From the NCBI GenBank assembly GCA_902792815.1, contig CADBAY010000009.1, positions 1 to 64,000 on the forward strand: 64,000 bases of DNA, in the 5' to 3' direction. How positions within the stretch are numbered: position 1 is the first letter of the stretch; every line of letters starts with the position of its first letter. Shown one piece after another: positions 55,882-63,135 of the stretch. The position numbers and the translations under genes are program-made. Under the pieces are notes generated by a model that was not told the origin of the DNA, ran no database searches, and saw only the letters and a program-made list of their open reading frames with translations. The DNA comes from an uncultured Bacteroidia bacterium (GTDB lineage Bacteria; Bacteroidota; Bacteroidia; Bacteroidales; UBA932).

Positions 55882-56754
55882 TTACACCGTATCCATAAAA
55901 CTTTTCTGTACCTTGTTGAAGATGACTATGCCAAGGGTCAGAAGTACAATCATAAATACAAAACTATATATCAGCCATCTCCAGCCCACGAAGTCGCCGG
56001 CGCCGAGGAAGCCGTACTTGAAGGTTTCGATAATAGGCGTTACGGGATTGAGGCACATGAGTTTGTGGACGGGGATGCCAAGCCAGAACATGCTCTTTGT
56101 CTGGCTCAGAGGGTAAACTATAGGAGTGGCATACATCCACAGCTGGACGATGAACGAGAACAGTACCTGGAGGTCGCGGTATTTCGTCGTCATTGAGCTG
56201 ATTATGGTGCCGAAGCCCAGCGCCAGGCCGGCCATCATGGCAATAAGTACCGGGAACAAAAGGGCGTACCAGTTGAGATGTGCATGGCAAGTGGGGTCGA
56301 CAAAGAAGTAGATGACGTAGATCAGCACGAAGAACCCGAACTGTATGCCGAACCGTAACAGGTTGCTGATAACATTGGCGATGGGCATCACCAGGCGGGG
56401 GAAATACACCTTGCCGAAGATGCCGGCATTGTCAACGAAAGTGTTCGACGTCTTGGTGAGGCACTCGGAAAAGTAGTTCCACATACACGTGCCGGCAAGG
56501 TAGAACAGAGGGCGGGGGACTCCGTCGGTAGGAATGCCGGCAATGCCGCCGAAAACGATCATGTACATGATCACGGTGAGCGCAGGTTGCACCACGAACC
56601 AAACAGGTCCCAAGATGGTCTGCTTGTACTGGGTGATGATATTCCGCTTGACAAACAGCGAGCACAGGTCGCGGTAGCGCCAAAGTTCCTTGAAATCAAC
56701 CGACAGGAGCTTGTCCTTAGGTTCTATGATACTGTCCCACTTCTCTTCTGCCAT
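55882..56754 (-). CDS. wzm: Polysaccharide ABC exporter permease (Wzm)
   Basis: A 290-residue inner-membrane permease of the ABC-2 type with about six helices. The family start RYRDLCSLFVKRNIITQYKQTILGPVWFVVQPALTVIMYMIVFGGIAG is clear, and the C-terminal helix follows LGAGDFVGWRWLIYSFVFM. With Wzt it exports lipid-linked polysaccharide across the inner membrane. It is followed in transcription by the glycosyltransferases and preceded by the initiating transferase. Confidence 0.93.
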   Translation of the reverse strand: MAEEKWDSIIEPKDKLLSVDFKELWRYRDLCSLFVKRNIITQYKQTILGPVWFVVQPALTVIMYMIVFGGIAGIPTDGVPRPLFYLAGTCMWNYFSECLTKTSNTFVDNAGIFGKVYFPRLVMPIANVISNLLRFGIQFGFFVLIYVIYFFVDPTCHAHLNWYALLFPVLIAMMAGLALGFGTIISSMTTKYRDLQVLFSFIVQLWMYATPIVYPLSQTKSMFWLGIPVHKLMCLNPVTPIIETFKYGFLGAGDFVGWRWLIYSFVFMIVLLTLGIVIFNKVQKSFMDTV

Positions 56755-56758
56755 ATAC

Positions 56759-57940
56759 TTAATGCGATCTTTTATGCTTAAACAAAATGTTGCCTACCGT
56801 GCCCCAAAAATATCGCCAGTCGGTAGCGAAGGGGCGTGAGTGGTAGGCGTCGATATAGCGCTTCTCCGATGCCTGTACATCCTCCAGGGTGACAGGGGAG
56901 TGCTCGTCGTAATAGAAGGGGGGCAGCAGGCCTGGTTTTACGCTGATGTGCAAGTCCTGCATCTCCGGCGTGTACAAACTGAAGTAATGCCTGCTCAACG
57001 GGCGTACGCCAACAAGCTTCATCTGTCCTTTGAGGACGTTGATGAACATTGGTAGTTCGTCCAGCCAAGACTTGCGGAGCAGCTTGCCCCATCCGTTCAC
57101 GCGGTAGTCGTGAGCGAATTTGCCGCCCTCCTGGAGCCCCTCATACTCAAGCATATAGGGCTGCAGGTACTCTGAGTAGGAGTACATAGTGCGGAATTTG
57201 TAAACGCCTATCATATCGCCGTGATAGCCTACACGGTTTAACTTTACCAGTGGGCCGCATGTAGGCTCGTCATCCCAGATGGGAGCGCGGAACTTCTGCC
57301 CGAGTATGTAATACTCCCCTTTGTGGAAGCGCTGGTCGATGACCTCGAACCCCGCCCTGTACATGCGGCCAAGGAGTTCTACGCGGTGGTAAGTGCGGTT
57401 CTGCCCTTTGGTGACCCAGTAGTAGAACCATTTGGTCATCTTCAGTTTTGGGCATACACGGTGCCATAGATAGTGGCAGCCGTACAGAAACTTACCAAAT
57501 ATGCCGGGGTGCTTCCGATATATTACCTCTCGTTTAAGGCGAGCCGTACGCGAATGTACCCATAGGTAGCCTTTGTCTTCAAGTACTTCGTTTGCCTTGT
57601 TGAGGAAAGTATTCAAATGACGTATGCGCGTCAGTGCCAATTTGTTGATAATCAACTCGGGATGATGGGGCTTCAGGCCTTCGAGCGAGTTGCCGTCGTC
57701 GGTGTTGACGATAAAGGTAGTGTCGTCAAACTGCTGCATGTGCGAGGCCAGCCATTGCTCGGTCTCTTTGATGTCCATCCCTTTGGTGGCTTTGAAAATA
57801 ACCTTTAGGTCGTGATTCGTAGCAAGGTGGCGTTCAAACTTGGCACCTGTCTCCACTCCCTGCTCGGAGAAGTTCTCGGGGATGAACTGCTCGTCGTACT
57901 GGAGGGTTACCCAGGGCTTACGGCGTTTGAAGAGGCTCAT
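56759..57940 (-). CDS. Initiating sugar-phosphate transferase with unusual N-terminal domain
   Basis: A 393-residue protein. The C-terminal part (about residues 225-393) is a bacterial sugar transferase of the WcaJ/WbaP/PglC class: GVYKFRTMYSYSEY, SWLDELPMFINVLKGQMKLVGVRPLSRHYF. It would attach the first sugar-phosphate to undecaprenyl phosphate. Residues 1 to about 215 look like a decayed Rossmann/methyltransferase-like domain (NEVLEDKGYLWVHSRT, MYRAGFEVIDQRF) and not the usual membrane helices, so membrane anchoring is unclear. It overlaps the aminotransferase gene by four bases. Confidence 0.82.
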   Translation of the reverse strand: MSLFKRRKPWVTLQYDEQFIPENFSEQGVETGAKFERHLATNHDLKVIFKATKGMDIKETEQWLASHMQQFDDTTFIVNTDDGNSLEGLKPHHPELIINKLALTRIRHLNTFLNKANEVLEDKGYLWVHSRTARLKREVIYRKHPGIFGKFLYGCHYLWHRVCPKLKMTKWFYYWVTKGQNRTYHRVELLGRMYRAGFEVIDQRFHKGEYYILGQKFRAPIWDDEPTCGPLVKLNRVGYHGDMIGVYKFRTMYSYSEYLQPYMLEYEGLQEGGKFAHDYRVNGWGKLLRKSWLDELPMFINVLKGQMKLVGVRPLSRHYFSLYTPEMQDLHISVKPGLLPPFYYDEHSPVTLEDVQASEKRYIDAYHSRPFATDWRYFWGTVGNILFKHKRSH

Positions 57941-59058
57941 TTAAGGGCGGCTTTGATGGCGTTGCAGACGGTATTGATTACTTCGTCGGTGATGTAGGGG
58001 TGCATGGGGAGCGAAAGGACGCGGCCGCAGAGGCTGGTGGCGACAGGGCAGAGATTCCTCGGCTCCGCTCGGAATGCAGTCTGCAGATGCATGGGCTTGG
58101 GGTAATAGACCATAGAAGGGATGCCTGCTGCTTTGAGCGATGTCTGAAGGGCATCGCGTTGAGCGGTATCTTTGAGGCGAATGGTATATTGGGCCCAGCT
58201 GGAGCGGAAACCTTGAGGGATTACCGGAGTGTCAACAACGTCTTTAAGAAGCTCTGTATATTTTCCGGCAGCGGCATTAACTGCATCCAGTTCATACTCG
58301 GCAAAAGCCTTTAGCTTAACCTGCAGGACTGCAGCCTGCACGGTGTCGAGGCGCGAATTCATGCCGATGCGTACGTTGTCGTATTTGAATGTGCCCTTGC
58401 CGTGCACACGATAAGACTCAATAAGTGCAGCCCACTCGTCATTGTCGGTGAACACCGCACCACCGTCTCCGTAACAGCCTACCGGCTTGGCAGGGAAGAA
58501 GGACGTGGTGGCTATATCACCGAAGCTGCAGGCGCGTTTACCATCGATACTTCCACCGAAGCCTTGGGCGCCGTCTTCGAGGATGAGGAGGCCGTATTTG
58601 TCAGCCACTTGGCGTATAGCTTCATAATCGGCGGGAAGGCCGAAGAGGTCGACGGCCACTACCACTTTCGGGCAAAGGCGACCCTCGGCGAGTACTTGCT
58701 CTACAGCTCTTTGGAGGTCGGCGGCATCGATGTTGAACGTCTCTTCGCATACATCCACGAACACTGGCGTAGCTCCTTCCAGCGGCACCACTTCGGCAGA
58801 TGAGAAGAAAGTGAAGTCAGGCACAAAAACGGCATCGCCCGGGCCTATGCTCCAGGCTTTGAGGGCGAGAGTCAAGGCGTCGGTGCCGTTGGCGCAGCTA
58901 AGGCAGTGCTTAACGCCCACATATTCCGCCAGTTGCGCTTCGAGTTCTTTTACCGGCTTGCCCATGATGTAAGCTCCGCTGGCCACTGCATCCAAAATGG
59001 CTTTGTCCATCTGCTCTTGAAGGACTCTGTATTGCTGCTTTAGGTCTCTGAATTCCAT
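57937..59058 (-). CDS. DegT/DnrJ/EryC1-family aminotransferase, WbpE-like
   Basis: A 373-residue PLP enzyme: MEFRDLKQQYRVLQEQMDKAI, ANGTDALTLALKAWSIGPGD, ILEDGAQGFGGSIDGKRACSFGDIATTSFFPAKPVGCYGDGG with the catalytic Lys in FFPAKP, and VLSLPMHPYI near the end. It resembles WbpE, which aminates UDP-3-keto-GlcNAcA. A palindromic repeat encodes FRAEPRNL near residue 330. ATG 59058 gives the standard start; the longer frame translates another copy of the repeat. Confidence 0.9.
   Translation of the reverse strand: MEFRDLKQQYRVLQEQMDKAILDAVASGAYIMGKPVKELEAQLAEYVGVKHCLSCANGTDALTLALKAWSIGPGDAVFVPDFTFFSSAEVVPLEGATPVFVDVCEETFNIDAADLQRAVEQVLAEGRLCPKVVVAVDLFGLPADYEAIRQVADKYGLLILEDGAQGFGGSIDGKRACSFGDIATTSFFPAKPVGCYGDGGAVFTDNDEWAALIESYRVHGKGTFKYDNVRIGMNSRLDTVQAAVLQVKLKAFAEYELDAVNAAAGKYTELLKDVVDTPVIPQGFRSSWAQYTIRLKDTAQRDALQTSLKAAGIPSMVYYPKPMHLQTAFRAEPRNLCPVATSLCGRVLSLPMHPYITDEVINTVCNAIKAALK
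58052..58075 (-). repeat. Palindromic repeat element inside the wbpE-like gene
   Basis: A 24-bp stretch with ends ATTCC/GGAAT, a shorter version of the element at 59119-59155. It is read in frame as part of AFRAEPRNL where relatives have an unrelated loop. Confidence 0.65.
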
Positions 59059-59118
59059 TGCTGTTGAGGTTGCTGCAAAGCTTCGCCAATGCACCCCCGG
59101 GGAGGATGCTGGTCTGTT

Positions 59119-59155
59119 AGATTCCTCGGCTTCGCTTCGCTCCGCTCGGAATGAC
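59119..59155 (-). repeat. Palindromic repeat element between the wbpE- and wbpD-like genes
   Basis: A 37-bp element reading GTCATTCCGAGCGGAGCG and ending GAGGAATCT on the minus strand, in the 99-bp gap before the aminotransferase start. Related copies lie inside that gene and in wecB. Translated it gives SFRAERSEAEES, which explains the false N-terminal extension. Confidence 0.75.
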
Positions 59156-59157
59156 AA

Positions 59158-59718
59158 TTATTCGACTTTCTCGAGATGGTCCTCGATAAGCCTGTATTTG
59201 CGTCCGCAAGAGCAGGAAAGAGAACTGTCCAGCTTCTTTCCGCACTCGCAGACCCATCCGATCTGACGGGCGGGGACCCCGGCCATCAGAGCGTAATCTT
59301 TTACGTCGCGGGTGACCACGGCACCCGCTGCTATGAGGGCGCTGCGGCCTATGGTGTGGCCGCAGACCACCGTGCAGTTCGCGCCCAGGGACGCGCCCTC
59401 GCGTACGCGCGTACGCGAATAGACTCCGTGCACCGGAAAGTGCGAGCGGGGCGTATTCACGTTAGTGAAAACGCACGAAGGGCCGCAAAAAACGTTGTCT
59501 TCCAGCTCAACGCCTTCATATACCGAGACGTTATTCTGTATTCTGACTCCGTTACCGATCCGGACATTGCATCCAATGTTCACGTTTTGCCCTAGCGAAC
59601 AGTCGTTCCCGATGACAGCGCCCCTCTGGACATGGCAGAAATGCCATATCTTGGTGCCGGCGCCGATGATGACCCCATCATCGACGTAGCTGCTTTCGTG
59701 AACGAAACAGTCTTGCAT
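59158..59718 (-). CDS. Acyltransferase, WbpD/WlbB-like hexapeptide-repeat protein
   Basis: A 186-residue left-handed beta-helix acetyltransferase: VDDGVIIGAGTKIWHFCHVQRGAVIGNDCSLGQNVNIGCNVRIGNGVRIQNNVSVY. The His of HFPVHGVYSRTRVREGASLGANCTVVCGHTIG and AGVPARQIGWVCECG complete the WbpD pattern. It would acetylate the 3-amino group made by the WbpE-like enzyme. The C-terminus has four cysteines (CECG and CSCG) that could bind zinc. It ends one base before the wbpA-like gene starts. Confidence 0.92.
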   Translation of the reverse strand: MQDCFVHESSYVDDGVIIGAGTKIWHFCHVQRGAVIGNDCSLGQNVNIGCNVRIGNGVRIQNNVSVYEGVELEDNVFCGPSCVFTNVNTPRSHFPVHGVYSRTRVREGASLGANCTVVCGHTIGRSALIAAGAVVTRDVKDYALMAGVPARQIGWVCECGKKLDSSLSCSCGRKYRLIEDHLEKVE

Positions 59719-61032
59719 TTATAATACTTCAATGTTGTCGCGCCCGGCGACAGCCTTCATAGCATTCTTAGTATCAAATATGGCTTTGGCATGCTGCTGC
59801 ACAAAGCTGTAATCTACTTTTGTATGAGCCGTAGTAATTACCACAGCGTCGGCGTTCTCGATGAGTTCGGCGGTGAGTTCGCTCTCTCCGTCGAACCACT
59901 CGCCCTTGTGGCGGTAATGGCGTACGAAAGGATCGTAATATACTACATCGGCCCCTTCGCTTCGGAGTCCGTCTATTACCCTGATAGCAGGGGACTCACG
60001 GTAGTCGTCGATGTCTTGTTTGTACGCTACGCCGAGTACCAGAATCTTGGCCCCGTTAAGAGCCTTGGCGAAGCGGCGGTTGAGCATGTCGGCTATCCTC
60101 TCTACGCAGTACTCGGGCATACGGTCGTTGATCATCATCGATGATTCGATCATAGACGTGTGGAAACCGTACTCACGGGCTTTCCAGCTCAGGTAGTACG
60201 GATCCAGCGGTATGCAATGCCCGCCTAAGCCGGGCCCCGGGTAGAAAGGAGTGAATCCGAAGGGCTTGGTTTTGGCTGCCTCAATAACTTCCCACAGGTC
60301 GATGTTCATCTTGTGGCATAGTATTGCCAGCTCATTGATAAGGCCTATGTTGATGTTGCGGTAGGTGTTCTCCAGTATCTTGGTCATTTCTGCCACGGCG
60401 GGGGAAGATGCCCGGAACACCGGGCTTTGGAGTACCGCCTCGTACATGGCTGATATAACCTCTGAAGCGTCCTTGCCGAGGCCGCCAACCACCTTAGGGG
60501 TATTCTTGGTTTTGTAAATCAGGTTGCCAGGATCGACTCTCTCGGGCGAGAAGCCCAGATAGAAATCCTCTCCGCACTTGAGTCCCGAACTCTCGAGGAT
60601 GGGCTTGATGAGCTCTTCAGTTGTGCCGGGGTAAGTGGTGGACTCCAGTACCACCATCATGCCTTTGTGAAGGTATTTAGCGATGGAACGGGCCGAAGAC
60701 TCTACATAGCTTATGTCAGGTTGCTGGTGAGCGTCCAGCGGGGTGGGTACGCATATGGCCACAAAGTCAACGCCTTCGATGAAGCTGAAGTCGGTGGTGG
60801 CCGAGAGGCGGCCGTCGGCAACAAGAGCAGCCAGGTCGCTGTCCACTACGTCCCCTATGTAATTGTGGCCGGCATTCACCATATCCACTTTGTCCTTCTG
60901 CACATCGAATCCGATGGTACGGAATCCGGCCTTGGCCTTCTCAACGGCCAGTGGTAAACCAACGTAGCCGAGGCCCACGACCCCGGCTACGATGGATTTA
61001 TCTTGAATCTTCTGTAAAAGATTCTGTTTCAT
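59719..61032 (-). CDS. wbpA: Nucleotide-sugar 6-dehydrogenase, WbpA-like
   Basis: A 437-residue NAD-dependent enzyme oxidising UDP-GlcNAc to UDP-GlcNAcA. VVGLGYVGLPLAVEKAKAG is the Rossmann start; ESTTYPGTTEELI and the catalytic Cys in GLGGHCIPLDPYYL (about residue 275) follow. The pattern is WbpA rather than WecC, so the cluster has two different dehydrogenases. It starts four bases after the OmpA-family gene. Confidence 0.92.
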   Translation of the reverse strand: MKQNLLQKIQDKSIVAGVVGLGYVGLPLAVEKAKAGFRTIGFDVQKDKVDMVNAGHNYIGDVVDSDLAALVADGRLSATTDFSFIEGVDFVAICVPTPLDAHQQPDISYVESSARSIAKYLHKGMMVVLESTTYPGTTEELIKPILESSGLKCGEDFYLGFSPERVDPGNLIYKTKNTPKVVGGLGKDASEVISAMYEAVLQSPVFRASSPAVAEMTKILENTYRNINIGLINELAILCHKMNIDLWEVIEAAKTKPFGFTPFYPGPGLGGHCIPLDPYYLSWKAREYGFHTSMIESSMMINDRMPEYCVERIADMLNRRFAKALNGAKILVLGVAYKQDIDDYRESPAIRVIDGLRSEGADVVYYDPFVRHYRHKGEWFDGESELTAELIENADAVVITTAHTKVDYSFVQQHAKAIFDTKNAMKAVAGRDNIEVL

Positions 61033-61036
61033 AGAA

Positions 61037-62368
61037 TTACTCCTTGATGGCTGTGATCATACAGCAGCGGCTGAGTTCCTTCTCGTTGTAGAACATGTAG
61101 TCGACACCACCCTTGTAATCGGTGACGAGCTGGTCGGGATCGACGCCAAGTTCCTTGGTGAGGTAATCGTACACAGCCTCAACACGGTTCTTGGAGAGCA
61201 TCATGTTGTGAGCGGGAGTAGCGGTCTGCTTGTCGGCATAGCCGCAGAGGAGGTACTTCACGCTGGGAGTGCTCTTGATGACGTCGGCGACGGACTGCAG
61301 GTTGACCTTCTCGCGGTTGAGCAGATCCCAACGGTCGACGATGAAGTTGATGTGGAACCACAGGTCGGGAACCTCGGTTATGTACTGGGTGTTGTTGGCG
61401 TTTGCAAGCTTGCCGTTAAGATCCTGGATGGTAGCGTTGGCGTTGATGAGATCTCTGGTAAGAGCATTGTTGATGGAATCACGCCTTGCAAGAGCAGCAT
61501 CGTTGTAGTGGATGGTGCTGGTGCGGTAAGCGTTCTCCCAGCGGCTCTTCTTCTTGCCGAGCTTCCATGACAGACCGATGGTGGCACCTGCGATGCCGTC
61601 TAGCTTGTGGTTGGCAAGGAAGTGGGTCTCGTCGGGCTCGTTGAGGTTGGATTCACCCTCAAAGTCGTCGGAGACGAGAGCTCCGCGGATGTTAAGCATG
61701 ATGCTTAACTGATCGGAGATGCGGAATTTAGGGGTAAGACCTGCGTTGAAGGAGGCGCCGATGGCCTTGTCGGTGATGCCGAAGAGCACACCGCCACCAG
61801 CATAAAGGTCAACCGTGAAGAAACGGTCGGCCTTGTAACCGCCGAGGATATTGGCGAGGTCGGCATGTGCCAGAGCGAATACGTTGCCATAGTAACCCCT
61901 CTGGTTGCAGAGGTGCTCATATCCGTAGTCCTTAACGGTAGGGCCGGTGAAAGGATCGTTGGTCTTGAACCTGGTGGAGTACAATTTATCACCCCTGTTC
62001 TGATAAATACCCTTGAATTTGCTCACATTGGCTCCGATACCGACACCAAAGTAAGGGGAGGCCCACTTGGTAAGGTAAAGGTCGATGGAAGGGAATGCGA
62101 ACATTTGAAGTTTGTTCGTCATCTTCCAGTCATTCTCTCCGTAGTAGAGCTGTGTGCCGAGGCCACCTATAAGCTCCCAGTTGTAAAGAAATCCGTTTAC
62201 GAAAACGCGGTCCTTCTGGATAACGGTGGTAGTCTCAACTTTACCCTCGGGGGTCTGGGTTTCTTCGACGATAGTGATGGTCTTATCGTCCTCCGTGCGT
62301 TTGACTTCCTGCGCAAAGGCGGGAGTAATCATGCATACAGCAGCAAGAGCAAAAATTAGTCTTTTCAT
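61037..62368 (-). CDS. OmpA-family outer-membrane protein
   Basis: A 443-residue protein with a Sec signal peptide (ending PAFAQ, residue 20), a beta-barrel-like middle with alternating hydrophobic residues, a helical linker (ALTRDLINANATIQDLNGKLANA), and a C-terminal OmpA peptidoglycan-binding domain (YLLCGYADKQTATPAHNMMLSKNRVEAVYDYL). It probably links the outer membrane to the cell wall. Its own promoter box lies upstream, and the four-base gap to wbpA suggests it is co-transcribed with the polysaccharide genes. Confidence 0.88.
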   Translation of the reverse strand: MKRLIFALAAVCMITPAFAQEVKRTEDDKTITIVEETQTPEGKVETTTVIQKDRVFVNGFLYNWELIGGLGTQLYYGENDWKMTNKLQMFAFPSIDLYLTKWASPYFGVGIGANVSKFKGIYQNRGDKLYSTRFKTNDPFTGPTVKDYGYEHLCNQRGYYGNVFALAHADLANILGGYKADRFFTVDLYAGGGVLFGITDKAIGASFNAGLTPKFRISDQLSIMLNIRGALVSDDFEGESNLNEPDETHFLANHKLDGIAGATIGLSWKLGKKKSRWENAYRTSTIHYNDAALARRDSINNALTRDLINANATIQDLNGKLANANNTQYITEVPDLWFHINFIVDRWDLLNREKVNLQSVADVIKSTPSVKYLLCGYADKQTATPAHNMMLSKNRVEAVYDYLTKELGVDPDQLVTDYKGGVDYMFYNEKELSRCCMITAIKE

Positions 62369-62402
62369 ATCTAGATAATTACATTATTATCGCTTTAGCG
62401 AG

Positions 62403-62410
62403 CAAATATA
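62403..62410 (-). promoter_or_regulatory. -7 box for the OmpA-family gene
   Basis: The minus strand reads TATATTTG, matching TAnnTTTG, with a TTG about 20 bases further upstream as a possible -33 element. A small stem CGCT/AGCG at 62391-62400 lies in the resulting leader. Confidence 0.6.
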
Positions 62411-62433
62411 AAACAAAAAATTTTTTTATGCAA

Positions 62434-62904
62434 TTATTTTGTGCTCGGACGCACGATTTGACGTGATATTGTGACTTTTGCGCACAGGAGCGAGCGCACG
62501 CGCACAATTAAAGAGGTGCCGCCGTCGACCTCTACAATCTCGCCTTCTACGCCGCTGAGGGGCCCGCTTGTCACTACAACCTTGTCCCCTTTGGCCAGAT
62601 TGTATTCCTGCGTGCACTCAGCGTCCGGGACGTTTTCCACTACCTTGATGAAGTCTTCCATCTGCTTGTCGGGGACCTCCAGAAGGGTGCGTGTGCTGTG
62701 GTCGATGAAAAAACGCGAGTTGAGTCTCCCGGCATTTACCAGCGACAGCGCCCTGGACTTTACCGTGCGCATGAACAGAAGGGTGTTGTAAGAAGGCGGA
62801 ATGTAGTGCCCTATGCCCAGGTCGTCCAGAAGGAGAGAGATCTTCTTCCATTGTTTGTTGCGCATGGAGGCGGCAAACCAGGCTGGCTTTTCGGGCTTGT
62901 TCAT
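62434..62904 (-). CDS. NusG/UpxY-like transcription antitermination protein
   Basis: A 156-residue NusG paralogue. The N-terminal NGN domain (WFAASMRNKQWKKISLLLDDLGIGHYIPPS) is followed by a KOW domain (LAKGDKVVVTSGPLSGVEGEIVEVDGG). In Bacteroides, UpxY proteins of this kind let RNA polymerase run through long capsule operons, and this gene is first in such an operon. ATG 62904 is chosen because it gives the normal NusG start; the longer frame runs back through the tRNA. No UpxZ-like partner is seen beside it. Confidence 0.88.
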   Translation of the reverse strand: MNKPEKPAWFAASMRNKQWKKISLLLDDLGIGHYIPPSYNTLLFMRTVKSRALSLVNAGRLNSRFFIDHSTRTLLEVPDKQMEDFIKVVENVPDAECTQEYNLAKGDKVVVTSGPLSGVEGEIVEVDGGTSLIVRVRSLLCAKVTISRQIVRPSTK

Positions 62905-62909
62905 ATATG

Positions 62910-62917
62910 CAAAGGTA
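62910..62917 (-). promoter_or_regulatory. -7 box of the polysaccharide operon
   Basis: The minus strand reads TACCTTTG, five bases before ATG 62904, so the message is nearly leaderless. The palindrome TTTGCAAA at 62937-62944 supplies a TTTG for this promoter and for the divergent tRNA promoter. Confidence 0.7.
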
Positions 62918-62936
62918 AGAAAAAATGCCCAACTTA

Positions 62937-62967
62937 TTTGCAAATTATCAAAAGAGTAGTATCTTTG
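62937..62967 (+). promoter_or_regulatory. Promoter of tRNA-Gln
   Basis: TTTG at 62937-62940 and TATCTTTG at 62960-62967 are separated by 19 bases, matching the Bacteroidota -33/-7 arrangement. The tRNA begins 12 bases after the box. Confidence 0.75.
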
Positions 62968-62979
62968 CAGTCCCAATAT

Positions 62980-63050
62980 TGAGATATGGTGTAACGGTAG
63001 CACTACAGATTCTGGCTCTGTCAGTGAGGGTTCGAATCCTTCTATCTCAA
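62980..63050 (+). tRNA. tRNA-Gln (anticodon CUG)
   Basis: The acceptor stem TGAGATA/TATCTCA is perfect. The D arm is GTG/CAC, the anticodon stem ACAGA/TCTGT encloses TTCTGGC with anticodon CTG, and the T arm GAGGG/CCTTC carries the TTCGAAT loop. CCA is not encoded. The 71-base size and all arms are normal. Confidence 0.95.
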
Positions 63051-63051
63051 C

Positions 63052-63087
63052 AAAAAAATGCGTCTGCGCAAGCAGTCGCATTTTTTT
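63052..63087 (+). terminator. Terminator after tRNA-Gln
   Basis: AAAAAAATGCG pairs with CGCATTTTTTT and CTGC with GCAG around a GCAA loop. The run of seven T ends the hairpin, typical of intrinsic termination. The A-run on the other side could also stop transcription coming from the right. Confidence 0.85.
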
Positions 63088-63135
63088 GTTGACCTTTTGG
63101 TATATCGTAATAATTGAGTAATTTTACGATTCGAA

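Noticed and set aside
56029..56038. Partial match to the pilus palindrome core (GATAATAGGC)
   Set aside because: A 10-bp match within the wzm coding sequence without the rest of the core or the symmetry; chance.
59059..59157. N-terminal extension of the aminotransferase beginning MSFRAERSEAEES
   Set aside because: It is a translation of the palindromic repeat, and the family start lies at 59058.
62905..63081. Longer start for the NusG-like gene
   Set aside because: The extension runs through the promoter and the tRNA gene; the normal NusG start is ATG 62904.
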